The notes under the pieces: generated by a model | Database searches by the model: none | What the model was told of the DNA's origin: nothing | What the model saw: only the letters and a program-made list of their open reading frames with translations | Assembly (NCBI GenBank): GCA_937944485.1 | Contig: CALDYU010000005.1 | Location: 451,998-515,997, forward strand | From: an uncultured Flavobacteriaceae bacterium | Lineage (GTDB): Bacteria; Bacteroidota; Bacteroidia; Flavobacteriales; Flavobacteriaceae | Direction: 5' to 3' | DNA length: 64,000 nt | Translations under genes and position numbers: made by a program | Shown: in pieces, positions 10,998 through 21,430 of the stretch | How positions within the stretch are numbered: the first letter of the stretch is position 1 | Layout: each line of letters begins with the position of its first letter

Positions 10998-11693
10998 CTA
11001 TGAGGGGGAAAATAAAGGAGATCCCTTATTTTGTTGTACCCCGAGTGCCAGTTGATATAATGCTTGTAAGAAAATGATATACTTGTTTTCACACCATTCT
11101 AGAGCACCACGAATTGCTACGAGTAGTTTTTCGGAAAACGCTCTGGTGTAGTTGATAAGTGATCTTAAATCAACCTGTGTATCAATATCGCTGAGTCTTG
11201 GAAGCTGAAAAACATCTTTATTTTCGTGAGTAATATATTTTAATAATTGTTCATAAACACATGAAGTCTGCCATGCCATTTCACAAAAACTAGTAGGGTC
11301 AAACTGAGACTTATGCAATCCCATCAAATAAAAACCACCATCCGAAGAAGGGCCCAAAACTGATTTGTTTGACGACAATTGGTTTTCTGTTATTAAAATG
11401 TGGGAAACGGTAAGTTGAGGCGTATCGTTGCCAATTGTTATAACTTGTTCGTATCCCTTTTCAAAAACCGCTTTTATTGCGTTTATAAAACGTTCACCAA
11501 AGGTATTACCGATTTGTTTTTTTTCAGAAAAATGAAAATACGGAAGTTGCGTTTTCTCAACTGTTTCAATAACATGATGTGTCAATGCATCAAATAATTG
11601 TTCACCGTTGAAGATTGATTTGTTCGCCATCTCTTCATGAGGCGAGCGAGCAAAAATCAAAACAGCCGTTTTATGTTTTACAGGATTATGCAT
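10998..11693 (-). CDS. DUF2064/TIGR04282-like glycosyltransferase (arsenosugar cluster)
   Basis: AVLIFARSPHEE, TIGNDTPQL, LGPSSDGGFYLMGL. Confidence 0.85.
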   Translation of the reverse strand: MHNPVKHKTAVLIFARSPHEEMANKSIFNGEQLFDALTHHVIETVEKTQLPYFHFSEKKQIGNTFGERFINAIKAVFEKGYEQVITIGNDTPQLTVSHILITENQLSSNKSVLGPSSDGGFYLMGLHKSQFDPTSFCEMAWQTSCVYEQLLKYITHENKDVFQLPRLSDIDTQVDLRSLINYTRAFSEKLLVAIRGALEWCENKYIIFLQALYQLALGVQQNKGSPLFSPS

Positions 11694-11876
11694 GACCTGT
11701 ACAAATTTACAAAGAATTGTACTGGGCTTATAGTCGACAATATGCTAAAACAATTACACTACTTTAAAAGTCTTTTAAAAAAGTGTGTATTATTGAGGAT
11801 TAAGAAGTAAAAACCAATGTTGAAGATTCTAATGACAAAAAAATAACTGCACCTAAAGGCTAGGTGCTAATTAATC

Positions 11877-12926
11877 TTATACATCATCATAATTTATTTT
11901 TAAGGTGGGTGTAATTGCATGAGCTTGGCAGGTTAATATAAAACCTTCTTCAATTTCACTATCAGTTAGAATCTGATTATTTGCCATCTCCGTTTTTCCT
12001 TCTGTAACCCTGGCAATACAGCTACTACAGACGCCACCTTGACAAGAATATGGGGCATCAATATTTTCTTTTAAGACCGCATCGAGAACGATCATTTTTT
12101 TATCCATTGTAAAAGAAAAAGTTTCGTCATCAACCAGCACTTCAATTTGTGTTTCGCCATCAGCGCTAACAGGAAGTTCATCTTTAATTTCAGTAGTGGT
12201 AAAAAGTTCAAAATGAATTTTTGCTTCGGCGATTCCATTATTTTTTAAAGTATCAGAAACAGTATGAATCATAGCTTCAGGCCCACAAAGGTAAAAGGCT
12301 TCAAAATCAACATCTTTGTGCTTATTTTTAAGCGCATAGTTCACTGTTGAGGTGTCAATACGCCCGAATAGAGCGTCTTTTTCTTGCTTCTCTGTATTGG
12401 TAAAATATATATAAAATCGATCAGCATAGTTTAGCTGCAATTTTACTAAATCACTATAAAACATAGTTTCTTCAAACGATTTGTTGCAGTAAACCAACAC
12501 AAAAGTATTGTCAATATTGCTGTCTAAAACCGTTTTAGCAATACTCATTATTGGGGTAATTCCACTTCCTGCAGCAAATGCCGCGATGTTCATTGAATTT
12601 TCGTTAGGAACAAAGGTAAAACGGCCTTCAGGAGGCATTACCTCAAGTACATCACCTTCAGCTAATTTTGAATGCGCATATTCTGAAAAACCACCTCGAT
12701 CTACTTTTTTAACACCGATAGTAAAAGAGTCCTTTTTAGGCGTTGAACTAATAGAGTATGCTCTTCGAAGTTCTTTTCCCTTAATTTCCTTTTTTATCGT
12801 AATGTACTGACCTGCGTCAAAATCAAAGGTCTGAATTAAGTCTTTAGGAATGTCAAAAGTAATTGCGACAGAACTAGGGGTAAGTTTTTTAATACGCTTT
12901 ACCGTGAGTGAATGGAATTTGGACAT
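11877..12926 (-). CDS. PaaE-like ferredoxin/flavodoxin reductase with C-terminal [2Fe-2S] domain
   Basis: RRAYSISSTP, GSGITPIMSI, C-terminal APYSCQGGVCSSCIARVTEG...LTCQA. Confidence 0.9.
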   Translation of the reverse strand: MSKFHSLTVKRIKKLTPSSVAITFDIPKDLIQTFDFDAGQYITIKKEIKGKELRRAYSISSTPKKDSFTIGVKKVDRGGFSEYAHSKLAEGDVLEVMPPEGRFTFVPNENSMNIAAFAAGSGITPIMSIAKTVLDSNIDNTFVLVYCNKSFEETMFYSDLVKLQLNYADRFYIYFTNTEKQEKDALFGRIDTSTVNYALKNKHKDVDFEAFYLCGPEAMIHTVSDTLKNNGIAEAKIHFELFTTTEIKDELPVSADGETQIEVLVDDETFSFTMDKKMIVLDAVLKENIDAPYSCQGGVCSSCIARVTEGKTEMANNQILTDSEIEEGFILTCQAHAITPTLKINYDDV

Positions 12927-13134
12927 ATTTCCTTTTTCAAAAATTAGATTGCAAATTTAGGGATTGATAAATGCATTTGAAACGAGAAGTATAAAAAAGA
13001 TTTGTCGTTCCTTATTTTAAGAAACTGAAAATGTGTAGTCAATACAGAGAAAATCATGCTTTAAAATAAGGAGCAACAGCATTTCGTAAGCACTAAGGTA
13101 TAAAGCTATAGAAAACGAACCGAAATAGCTACAA

Positions 13135-13150
13135 CCGACCATACGGTCAG
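13135..13150. promoter_or_regulatory. Putative TetR operator CCGACCATACGGTCAG
   Basis: Matches the tetR-promoter palindrome; lies upstream of the PaaE-like gene (start 12926, minus). Confidence 0.65.
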
Positions 13151-13377
13151 TTTTTTAATTCAAAACCGCAAGGTGAACTAGAATAATTTCGACGAACACC
13201 CAAAATGATCCTTTAAAGACGGCATTATATTACTTTTAGATGAAGTAAGAATGGGTACAAACTGAACGGTTTATAAAGTAGTATATATTTATTCCTAATT
13301 TTTACTGCATTTTGTCGATGAATTACATAATAATATAGCTCTTTTTCAGTTTAGATTACATACGTATACACACAATT

Positions 13378-15933
13378 TTGAAGCGATCATACAAACTTAT
13401 TTTAGCCGCACTAATGACAAGCCTTATATTCAATGCTTGTTCTACCAAAAAAGATGCTTTTCTAAACCGTAATTGGCATGCACTGAATACCAAATACAAT
13501 ACCCTGTATAATGGTAATATTGCGTTTGAAGAAGGACGCGCAGAATTGAATGCCAACTATAAAGATGACTATTGGAAAGTACTGCCTATTGAACGCCTTG
13601 CTGTAAGTGAAGAGATAAAATTAGATTCAGAAGATAATAATCCAAATTTTATTATTGGAGAAGAAAAAGCGACCAAAGCCATACAGAAACATAGTATGGA
13701 TATTCGTGATGAAGAACGTAATCCGCAAACCGATGAGGCCTTTTTGCTTTTGGGCAAAACACGGTATTTCGATCAACGTTATATTCCAGCCTTAGAAGCG
13801 TTCAATTATATCATAAAGAAGTATTCCTATAGCGATAAGTTAAATGAAGCTCATATATGGCGTGAGAAAGTTAATATTCGTTTAGAAAATGAAGAATTAG
13901 CACTTACTAATTTGCGTAGGTTATTGAAGTTTGAAGAGCTCAAAGACCAAGAATATGCTGATGCCAGAGCGATGATGGCGCAAGCTTTTATCAATTTAAA
14001 AGCACCAGACACCGCAATTCAACAATTAAAGATTGCTTCGTATTACACGAAAAAGAATTCAGAAAAGGGAAGATACTTATACATTATTGGTCAATTATAT
14101 AATCAATTAGGTCATAAAGACAGTGCAAATTATGCCTTTGAAAAAGTGATTGAACTTAAAAGAAGATCGCCTAGAGTATACATGATCAATGCTGAAATTC
14201 AAAAAATACGGAATACAGAAATCACAAGTTCTAATAAAGAAGAAGTTTTAAAGTACTTAACGAAGCTAGAAGAAGATCGAGAAAACAGGCCATTTTTGAA
14301 TAAAATTTATCGACAAATAGCTGAGTTTCATTTAGAAAATGCTTCAGATAGTTTAGCCTTGCAATATTTTGACAAATCACTTAGGGCATCACAAGAAGAA
14401 CCACAGTTAAATGCATTGAACTACGAGAATCTAGCTGAGTATAATTTCGACAAGAATATATATAAAGTAGCTGGGGCATACTATGATAGTATGCTGACGA
14501 ATCTCCCCCTAAATACCAAAAAGCATAGGGCAACCCAAAAAAAATTAGACAACCTTGAAGATGTAATTAAGTATGAAGAGATCGTCACGGAAACGGATAG
14601 TATTATTGGGATATATAATATGTCGGCAGATGATAGGCTGTCCTATTTTCAAGAATATATTGACCAATTGAAGGCTGCCGAAGAAGAAGCGAAAAAGAAA
14701 GCAGAGGAGAAGATTACAGCCAGCTTTGCCTCATTTGGCGAATCAAAAGGAGGCAAAGAAAATAAGGGAAAATTTTATTTCTATAACCTTACAAGCTTAG
14801 GTTACGGCAAAAATGACTTTACTAATAGATGGGGTAACCGTAAATTAGAAGATGATTGGCGCTGGAGCAATAAAACCAGAACTTCATCTGCGGAAGTTGC
14901 TGAGAACAAGAATACTCCGAAAGATAGTCTTAATAGTGATTCAACCCAAGAAGTAAAATATGATCTGGCTTTTTATATGGATCGTATTCCGAAAGATAAA
15001 AGTGTTATTGACAGTTTAAAAGGGGAACGGAATTTTGCCAACTATCAATTGGGGTTGATTTATAAAGAAAAATTTAAAGAAAATAGACTGGCGGCTGGCA
15101 AACTAGAAGATGTATTGGCATCGCAACCAGAAGAGCGCCTGATACTTCCTTCTAAATATAACTTGTATAAAATATATGAAGAAGAAGAGAGTCCTTTATT
15201 GGCCGGCATGAAGGAAAATATTCTTCAAAACCATGGTGATTCTCGGTATGCGGAAATTCTTTTAAATCCTTCAGCGGTATTAGCCAGTGATTCTGATAGT
15301 CCTGACGTGCGCTATGGTAAGCTATACGCCAAGTATCGTAATCAAGAATACCTAACGGTAATTACAGAAGCAGAAGAGAACATCAATAAATTTACGGGCG
15401 ACCCTATTGTTCCTAAATTTGAAATGTTAAAAGCAAATGCTATAGGCCGGTTAAACGGGTTTGAGCAGTTCAAAGAAGCTTTGAATTATGTTGCACTGAC
15501 CTATCCGAACAACCCTGAAGGAAAAAAAGCAGAGATAATGGTTGCAGAACAACTTCCAAAATTAGAACCAAAAGCCTTTACTTCAGAAGAAGGATCAAGT
15601 GGGTCAGGAAATTGGAAAGTGGTATTTCCTTTTAAAAGATTCAAAAACGAAGAGGCTTTAAAATTGAAGGTAGCCTTAGAAGAAGCTATAAAAGATTTAA
15701 AATATAGTAATGTAATATCAAAAGATATTTATACCTTGGAAGACCAATTTGTAATCGTACATGGTTTTAAGTCAAAAGACCGCGCTTTGGGCTTTGTAGA
15801 GTTGTTAGCAAACAATAAAGATTATAGAATTCGGAATGAAAGTTTTGTGATATTATCATCGAACTACAAAACAGTGCAAGTGCACAAAAATTTAAAAGAT
15901 TACAAGAACTCAGTTTTAACCCCAAAACCGTAA
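13378..15933 (+). CDS. porW: Type IX secretion system periplasmic lipoprotein PorW/SprE
   Basis: Lipobox LIFNACSTKKDAFLNRNWHALNTKYNTLYNG, long TPR protein, C-terminal conserved region; typical bactofilin/ATP synthase neighbourhood. Confidence 0.9.
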   Translation: MKRSYKLILAALMTSLIFNACSTKKDAFLNRNWHALNTKYNTLYNGNIAFEEGRAELNANYKDDYWKVLPIERLAVSEEIKLDSEDNNPNFIIGEEKATKAIQKHSMDIRDEERNPQTDEAFLLLGKTRYFDQRYIPALEAFNYIIKKYSYSDKLNEAHIWREKVNIRLENEELALTNLRRLLKFEELKDQEYADARAMMAQAFINLKAPDTAIQQLKIASYYTKKNSEKGRYLYIIGQLYNQLGHKDSANYAFEKVIELKRRSPRVYMINAEIQKIRNTEITSSNKEEVLKYLTKLEEDRENRPFLNKIYRQIAEFHLENASDSLALQYFDKSLRASQEEPQLNALNYENLAEYNFDKNIYKVAGAYYDSMLTNLPLNTKKHRATQKKLDNLEDVIKYEEIVTETDSIIGIYNMSADDRLSYFQEYIDQLKAAEEEAKKKAEEKITASFASFGESKGGKENKGKFYFYNLTSLGYGKNDFTNRWGNRKLEDDWRWSNKTRTSSAEVAENKNTPKDSLNSDSTQEVKYDLAFYMDRIPKDKSVIDSLKGERNFANYQLGLIYKEKFKENRLAAGKLEDVLASQPEERLILPSKYNLYKIYEEEESPLLAGMKENILQNHGDSRYAEILLNPSAVLASDSDSPDVRYGKLYAKYRNQEYLTVITEAEENINKFTGDPIVPKFEMLKANAIGRLNGFEQFKEALNYVALTYPNNPEGKKAEIMVAEQLPKLEPKAFTSEEGSSGSGNWKVVFPFKRFKNEEALKLKVALEEAIKDLKYSNVISKDIYTLEDQFVIVHGFKSKDRALGFVELLANNKDYRIRNESFVILSSNYKTVQVHKNLKDYKNSVLTPKP

Positions 15934-15939
15934 GAAACA

Positions 15940-16389
15940 ATGTTTTCAGACAACAAAAAACCTAGAACTATGAATGAAATAGGCGGACAACCAAATAGAA
16001 TCGAAAAAAACACGAAGATAAAAGGAGACATTGTATCCGAAGCAGATTTTAGAATCGATGGTAAATTAGATGGTAATGTAAAGACATCTGGCAAGGTGGT
16101 GATTGGAAAAGGAGGTTATATTCACGGAAAAGTAGAATGTGTAAACGCCGATATTGAAGGTAGTTTTAACGGAGAACTTTTGGTTTCAGATTTACTTTCT
16201 TTAAAATCTTCTGCGGTTATTGAAGGTACTGTTTCTGTTACGAAACTCGCCGTAGAGCCAGGGGCTACATTTAATGCTTCTTGTACGATGAAAGGCAAAG
16301 GAGGCGCAGCAGCAAGCAGTAATTCAAATACTGGCGGATTCAAAGCTTCACTTGGCGGAAACTCAAATGGCTCTGCAAAAGCATCCTAA
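15940..16389 (+). CDS. Polymer-forming cytoskeletal protein (bactofilin)
   Basis: NRIEKNTKIKGDIVSEADFRIDGKLDGNVKTSGKVVIGKGGYIHGKVE beta-helical repeats. Confidence 0.93.
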   Translation: MFSDNKKPRTMNEIGGQPNRIEKNTKIKGDIVSEADFRIDGKLDGNVKTSGKVVIGKGGYIHGKVECVNADIEGSFNGELLVSDLLSLKSSAVIEGTVSVTKLAVEPGATFNASCTMKGKGGAAASSNSNTGGFKASLGGNSNGSAKAS

Positions 16390-16486
16390 GAAAATTTATT
16401 TTTTGATTGTAATGTTGCCATGCTAATGTAGTGTGGCAATTTTTATTTTGGGTAATTTTGTTCCTCACAAGAAATATAATTGTCCA

Positions 16487-16702
16487 ATGTCCAAACCCAA
16501 AAATCAAGCAAAATACTGGTTGAGTCTTACCGGCATAGCCGTGCAAATGGGTGTTGTCATCTATTTAGGTTCTTGGCTAGGGAGATGGCTTGATGAGAAG
16601 TATGCAAAGGAGAATAGTATGTTTACCATAATTTTGACGCTATTAGCAGTAGTGGTATCTATGTACCTAGTAATTAAACAAACTAAAAAACTAAACCCCT
16701 GA
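16487..16702 (+). CDS. AtpZ/AtpI family protein
   Basis: YWLSLTGIAVQMGVVIYLGSWLGRWLDEKY, upstream of ATP synthase genes. Confidence 0.85.
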   Translation: MSKPKNQAKYWLSLTGIAVQMGVVIYLGSWLGRWLDEKYAKENSMFTIILTLLAVVVSMYLVIKQTKKLNP

Positions 16703-16703
16703 T

Positions 16704-17090
16704 TTGGACAAAAAAATAATCTCTTTCACACTTCAACTTACCGCTTTACTTGTGTTTTTGGGTTTGCTTCACATGGCATTTTTTTATGCCCGAGCAACTG
16801 AGATCCCTTTCGATTTAATTGGATTAGGTTACTTGGTGAACTTTGCCATGGCGTTGGCCATCTATTACGTAATGGTTCAAGTGGCAAAAAAACAAAACAA
16901 AAATCTAGGGTTTGTCTTTTTGTTTGGAAGCACATTAAAATTTGCAATTTACTTTCTTATTTTCAATCCGCTTTTTATGCAGGATGGAGGACTTTCCAAG
17001 TTAGAATTCTTCACCTTTTTTATTCCATATATAGCCTGCCTGATTCTGGAGACTTTGTCGCTCGTTAAGCTGCTTAAAGGCATCGATTAA
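16704..17090 (+). CDS. Small membrane protein (DUF6168-like) in the ATP synthase operon
   Basis: 128 aa, 4 TM helices, between AtpZ and atpB. Confidence 0.7.
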   Translation: MDKKIISFTLQLTALLVFLGLLHMAFFYARATEIPFDLIGLGYLVNFAMALAIYYVMVQVAKKQNKNLGFVFLFGSTLKFAIYFLIFNPLFMQDGGLSKLEFFTFFIPYIACLILETLSLVKLLKGID

Positions 17091-17227
17091 AAGCTTGTTT
17101 TTATAGGATTTAAGATGCTTGAAAATAAAAGTCAAAATGCTTTTTTCTTTTTGGGATATTAGCGTACATTTGCAGCGATTTTTAGGGAACCAAAAACGGA
17201 GTTCTGGGACCGATATTTTTGAGCGAT

Positions 17228-18337
17228 ATGCGAAAACCATTTTTAAGTCAGTTTTTATTTGTTGCACTATTTTTAAGCATGAGTGCTTTTGCTACTGCAG
17301 AGGAAAGCAAGAATGATGAAGGTGGGAAGAACCTGAAAACTGAAATCACTAACTACATTGATCATCACCTTAAAGACTCTCATGATTTTTCATTATTTTC
17401 TATAAAACAAGATGATGGTTCAAAGAAGTATATTGGCTTCCCGCTTCCTGTTATTCTATGGGATAAGGGATTAAAAGTTTTTTCATCTTCGAAATTTCAT
17501 CACGGTGAAACAATTGCTGAGGTAGATGGAAATCACTACAAACTATACCACAGTAAAATTTACAAAACTGATGCTGCCGGAACCATCAACTATGATGATA
17601 AGCATCATGCAACAAATACCAAACCTTTAGATTTTTCAATTACCAAAGGCGTGGTGATGATTTTCATTACCGGATTGTTGATGTTTTTCCTTTTTAGAGG
17701 TTTGGCAAAGTCGTATGCAAAAAATGGAAGCATCCCAAAAGGCATTGGTCGTTTTTTCGAGCCAATTGTACTTTATATTAGAGACGATATTGCCATTTCA
17801 AATATTGGTGAAAAGCACTACAAAAAATACATGCCATTTTTATTGACAGTATTTTTCTTTATCTGGTTTCTAAACATGTTTGGGCTTACTCCACTAGGGG
17901 TAAATGTAACGGGAAATATAGCGGTTACCACTGCTTTAGCAATTATAACCTTCTTACTGACTAATTTAACCGGAACTAAAGACTACTGGAAGCACTTGTT
18001 TGATCCACTAGGAGATTCGATGCCGTGGTTAGGAAAACTACCTTTATATATTATTTTGATTCCCATTGAGATTTTGGGAATCTTCATTAAGCCATTTTCA
18101 TTATTGATTCGTTTGTATGCAAACATGCAAGCTGGCCATATTGTAGTTATGAGCTTGATTGGATTGATGTTTATTTTCAAAAGTTGGATTGGAAGTCCAC
18201 TTTCTTTCGGATTGGCATTTGCCATTTCTTTGATTGAAATTTTAGTAGCCCTTTTACAGGCCTACATTTTTACCATGCTTTCTGCATTATATTTCGGTTT
18301 TGCTTCAGAAGAGCACGACCATGCGGAAGCACATTAA
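17228..18337 (+). CDS. atpB: F0F1 ATP synthase subunit A
   Basis: PFSLLIRLYANMQAGHIVVMSLIG, ALLQAYIFTMLSALYFG. Confidence 0.96.
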   Translation: MRKPFLSQFLFVALFLSMSAFATAEESKNDEGGKNLKTEITNYIDHHLKDSHDFSLFSIKQDDGSKKYIGFPLPVILWDKGLKVFSSSKFHHGETIAEVDGNHYKLYHSKIYKTDAAGTINYDDKHHATNTKPLDFSITKGVVMIFITGLLMFFLFRGLAKSYAKNGSIPKGIGRFFEPIVLYIRDDIAISNIGEKHYKKYMPFLLTVFFFIWFLNMFGLTPLGVNVTGNIAVTTALAIITFLLTNLTGTKDYWKHLFDPLGDSMPWLGKLPLYIILIPIEILGIFIKPFSLLIRLYANMQAGHIVVMSLIGLMFIFKSWIGSPLSFGLAFAISLIEILVALLQAYIFTMLSALYFGFASEEHDHAEAH

Positions 18338-18369
18338 ATTGAATGTTTAATTTTTAATATATATATGTT

Positions 18370-18576
18370 ATGACAATTCCAAGAATTGTAGGTGCAGGAT
18401 TAATTGTAATTGGTGTAGGTGTTGGTATCGGAAAAATCGGTGGCCAAGCTATGGAAGCAATTGCGCGTCAGCCTGAAGCTTACGGAAAGATTCAAACAGC
18501 GATGTTGATTGCAGCAGCGCTTATTGAAGGTATCGGTTTTGCAGCGTTATTCGCAACTACTGAACTAGACGGTTAA
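18370..18576 (+). CDS. atpE: F0F1 ATP synthase subunit C
   Basis: GAGLIVIGVGVGIGKIGGQAMEAIARQPEA...LIEGIGFAALF. Confidence 0.96.
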   Translation: MTIPRIVGAGLIVIGVGVGIGKIGGQAMEAIARQPEAYGKIQTAMLIAAALIEGIGFAALFATTELDG

Positions 18577-18656
18577 TAACCATTTAACGAACGGTTGTAA
18601 CGGTTGGTTATGACCGTTCGTTACTATTAAAAATTCAACGATTATAATATAGTAGC

Positions 18657-19157
18657 ATGGAAAAGTTAATAGAAGAGTTTTCGTTAGGATTGTTTTTTTG
18701 GCAGTCGCTTTTGTTCATCGGATTGGTATTGTTGCTCCGCAAATTTGCATGGAAGCCAATACTTGATTCTGTAAATGAGCGTGAAGACGGGATCAAAGAT
18801 GCTCTAGCAGCAGCCGAAGATGCAAAGAAAGAAATGCAGAATGTAACTGCCGATAGCGAGAAACTATTAAAGGAAGCAAGAGCAGAACGTGAAGCAATGT
18901 TAAAAGAAGCTCGTGAAATCAAAGATAAATTGATTGCAGATTCTAAAGAGCAAGCAAAAGTAGAGGGAGATAAAATGATAAAGCAAGCGCAAGCTGCTAT
19001 CGAAAGTGAAAAGAAAGCTGCTGTTGCTGATATCAAAAGTCAGGTAGCTAATCTTTCTGTTGATATTGCCGAAAAAGTAATTAAGGAACAACTTTCTGAT
19101 AAAGACAAGCAGTTGAAACTGGTTGACGATTTATTAGGAGATATCAAACTGAACTAA
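18657..19157 (+). CDS. atpF: F0F1 ATP synthase subunit B
   Basis: N-terminal TM helix and long coiled coil; order atpE-F-H. Confidence 0.95.
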   Translation: MEKLIEEFSLGLFFWQSLLFIGLVLLLRKFAWKPILDSVNEREDGIKDALAAAEDAKKEMQNVTADSEKLLKEARAEREAMLKEAREIKDKLIADSKEQAKVEGDKMIKQAQAAIESEKKAAVADIKSQVANLSVDIAEKVIKEQLSDKDKQLKLVDDLLGDIKLN

Positions 19158-19163
19158 GAACTC

Positions 19164-19703
19164 ATGAGTGATTCTAGAGCAGCCTTACGTTATGCAAAAG
19201 CCATTCTCGACCTAGCTGTTGAGAACAAAGCAACGGATGCCTTGGAAAAGGATATGCAGAATGTAGTAGGAACGATTTCTGGTAGTAAAGAACTTCGCAA
19301 AATGTTGGCTAGTCCGGTTATTAAGGGTAGCGCAAAGAAAGAAGCGTTGTTGTCTGTTTTCAAGGGAAGTCATTCAATTACGGAAGGAACGCTTTCAATG
19401 TTGGTATCCAACAAGCGAGTTTCAATGCTGAATGAAGTTGCTTCTAAATATCTTATCCTCAATGAAAAGCTGAAAGGTAAAGACATTGCTCACGTAACCA
19501 CTGCAGTTCCTTTGACCGCTGATTTGGAGAAAAAGATTTTAGACAAAGTTACAGACATGACAGGCAACAAAGTATCCATAGAAAATAAAATTGACGAAAG
19601 CATTATTGGTGGTTTCGTTTTGCGTGTGGGGGACTTACAATATGACGCCAGTATCGCTAATAAATTAAATAGTTTAAAAAGAGAATTTACAAGTAGTTTA
19701 TAA
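19164..19703 (+). CDS. atpH: F0F1 ATP synthase subunit delta
   Basis: RAALRYAKAILDLA, IGGFVLRVGDLQYDASIANKLNSLK. Confidence 0.95.
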   Translation: MSDSRAALRYAKAILDLAVENKATDALEKDMQNVVGTISGSKELRKMLASPVIKGSAKKEALLSVFKGSHSITEGTLSMLVSNKRVSMLNEVASKYLILNEKLKGKDIAHVTTAVPLTADLEKKILDKVTDMTGNKVSIENKIDESIIGGFVLRVGDLQYDASIANKLNSLKREFTSSL

Positions 19704-19767
19704 ATATCAATAACGAGTTGATAAAAGTCTTTGACCTTTTGTCTTTTCGTCTTTATATCTAAATAAA

Positions 19768-21348
19768 ATGGCAGGAGTAAAAGCCGCTGAGGTATCAGCA
19801 ATTTTAAAGAAACAATTATCGGAATTTGAAGCATCTGCTTCTTTAGATGAGGTAGGTACAGTATTGCAGGTAGGTGATGGTATCGCACGTGTATACGGCC
19901 TTTCAAATGCTGAATACGGCGAATTGGTAGAGTTCGAAGGCGGACTGAAAGGTATCGTTTTGAACTTAGAAGAAGATAATGTTGGGGTTGTATTATTAAG
20001 TCCGTCACGTGATGTGAAAGAAGGTTCAGTAGTAAAACGTACACAAACAATTGCTTCTATTAATGTTGGTGAGGGAATTACTGGCCGTGTGGTAAACACT
20101 TTAGGTCTTCCTATAGATGGTAAAGGTCCTATCTCAGGTGAAACTTATGAGATGCCCCTAGAGCGTAAAGCGCCAGGGGTAATCTTTCGTGAGCCTGTTA
20201 CCGAGCCGTTACAAACGGGTATTAAAGCAATTGACGCGATGATTCCTGTTGGTAGAGGTCAGCGTGAATTGGTAATTGGTGACCGTCAAACAGGTAAGAC
20301 TACGGTTTGTATCGATACCATTTTGAACCAAAAAGAATTTTACGATGCAGGTGAACCTGTATATTGTATTTATGTAGCTATCGGACAGAAGGCGTCTACT
20401 GTCGCAGGTATCGCACAGACTTTAGAAGATAAAGGCGCAATGGCCTATACAACTATTGTTGCTGCAAATGCTTCAGATCCTGCGCCAATGCAGGTTTATG
20501 CTCCTATGGCAGGTGCTGCGATTGGAGAGTATTTCCGTGATACTGGTCGTCCAGCTTTGATTATCTATGATGATTTATCAAAACAAGCGGTTGCCTATCG
20601 TGAGGTATCGCTATTGTTAAGAAGACCTCCAGGGCGTGAAGCATATCCTGGTGATGTTTTCTACCTACACTCTCGTTTATTAGAGCGTTCTGCGAAAGTG
20701 ATTAATGATGATGCGATTGCGAAAGATATGAACGACTTACCTGATTCGTTGAAACCAATGGTAAAAGGGGGAGGGTCATTGACGGCACTTCCTATTATTG
20801 AAACGCAAGCAGGAGATGTATCTGCATACATTCCAACAAACGTAATTTCGATTACTGACGGACAAATCTTCTTAGAACAAGATTTGTTCAACCAAGGGGT
20901 TCGACCAGCAATTAACGTGGGTATTTCTGTATCTCGTGTAGGAGGTAATGCTCAGATTAAATCAATGAAGAAAGTAGCAGGCACCTTGAAACTCGATCAA
21001 GCACAGTTTCGTGAATTAGAAGCTTTTGCGAAGTTCGGTTCTGATTTAGATGCTGCAACTTTAAATGTAATTGAAAAGGGGCGTCGTAACGTTGAAATAT
21101 TAAAGCAAGCACAAAATGATCCTTTTACAGTAGAAGATCAAGTAGCGATTATCTATGCTGGTTCTAAGAACCTGTTAAGAGATGTTCCTGTGGAGAAAGT
21201 GAAAGAATTCGAAACTGATTTTATTGAGTTCTTAAATGCTAAGCATAGAGGTGTTCTAGATACTTTAAAGTCAGGTAAACTAACAGATGAAGTGATTGAC
21301 ACTTTGACAACTGTTGCTAAAGATTTATCGGGTAAGTATATAGCTTAA
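19768..21348 (+). CDS. atpA: F0F1 ATP synthase subunit alpha
   Basis: GDRQTGKT Walker [42 protein letters not shown]. Confidence 0.98.
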   Translation: MAGVKAAEVSAILKKQLSEFEASASLDEVGTVLQVGDGIARVYGLSNAEYGELVEFEGGLKGIVLNLEEDNVGVVLLSPSRDVKEGSVVKRTQTIASINVGEGITGRVVNTLGLPIDGKGPISGETYEMPLERKAPGVIFREPVTEPLQTGIKAIDAMIPVGRGQRELVIGDRQTGKTTVCIDTILNQKEFYDAGEPVYCIYVAIGQKASTVAGIAQTLEDKGAMAYTTIVAANASDPAPMQVYAPMAGAAIGEYFRDTGRPALIIYDDLSKQAVAYREVSLLLRRPPGREAYPGDVFYLHSRLLERSAKVINDDAIAKDMNDLPDSLKPMVKGGGSLTALPIIETQAGDVSAYIPTNVISITDGQIFLEQDLFNQGVRPAINVGISVSRVGGNAQIKSMKKVAGTLKLDQAQFRELEAFAKFGSDLDAATLNVIEKGRRNVEILKQAQNDPFTVEDQVAIIYAGSKNLLRDVPVEKVKEFETDFIEFLNAKHRGVLDTLKSGKLTDEVIDTLTTVAKDLSGKYIA

Positions 21349-21357
21349 AAAAGTACG

Positions 21358-21407
21358 AAGTACAAAGTATTAAGTACCAAGCATAGTGAATTTATTACTT
21401 TGTACTT
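21358..21407. repeat. Intra-operonic inverted repeat (AAGTACAAAGTA / TACTTTGTACTT) between atpA and atpG
   Basis: Perfect 12-bp arms at 21358-21369 and 21396-21407, embedded in degenerate AAGTAC-like units. Confidence 0.8.
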
Positions 21408-21430
21408 ATTACTAAATACTATAAAAAAGA

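Noticed and set aside
12927-13377. 450-bp gap before porW as a possible ncRNA locus
   Set aside because: Apart from the TetR-type operator no stem-loop plus T-tract or conserved element was evident.
18635-19036. Minus-strand 133-aa Ser/Ala-rich ORF
   Set aside because: Shadow of the atpF coiled coil; composition explained by the antisense reading.
19490-20099. Antisense ORFs 19490-20050 (186 aa) and 19707-20099 (130 aa)
   Set aside because: They lie opposite well-supported atpH/atpA coding sequence with low-complexity translations; treated as shadow ORFs.
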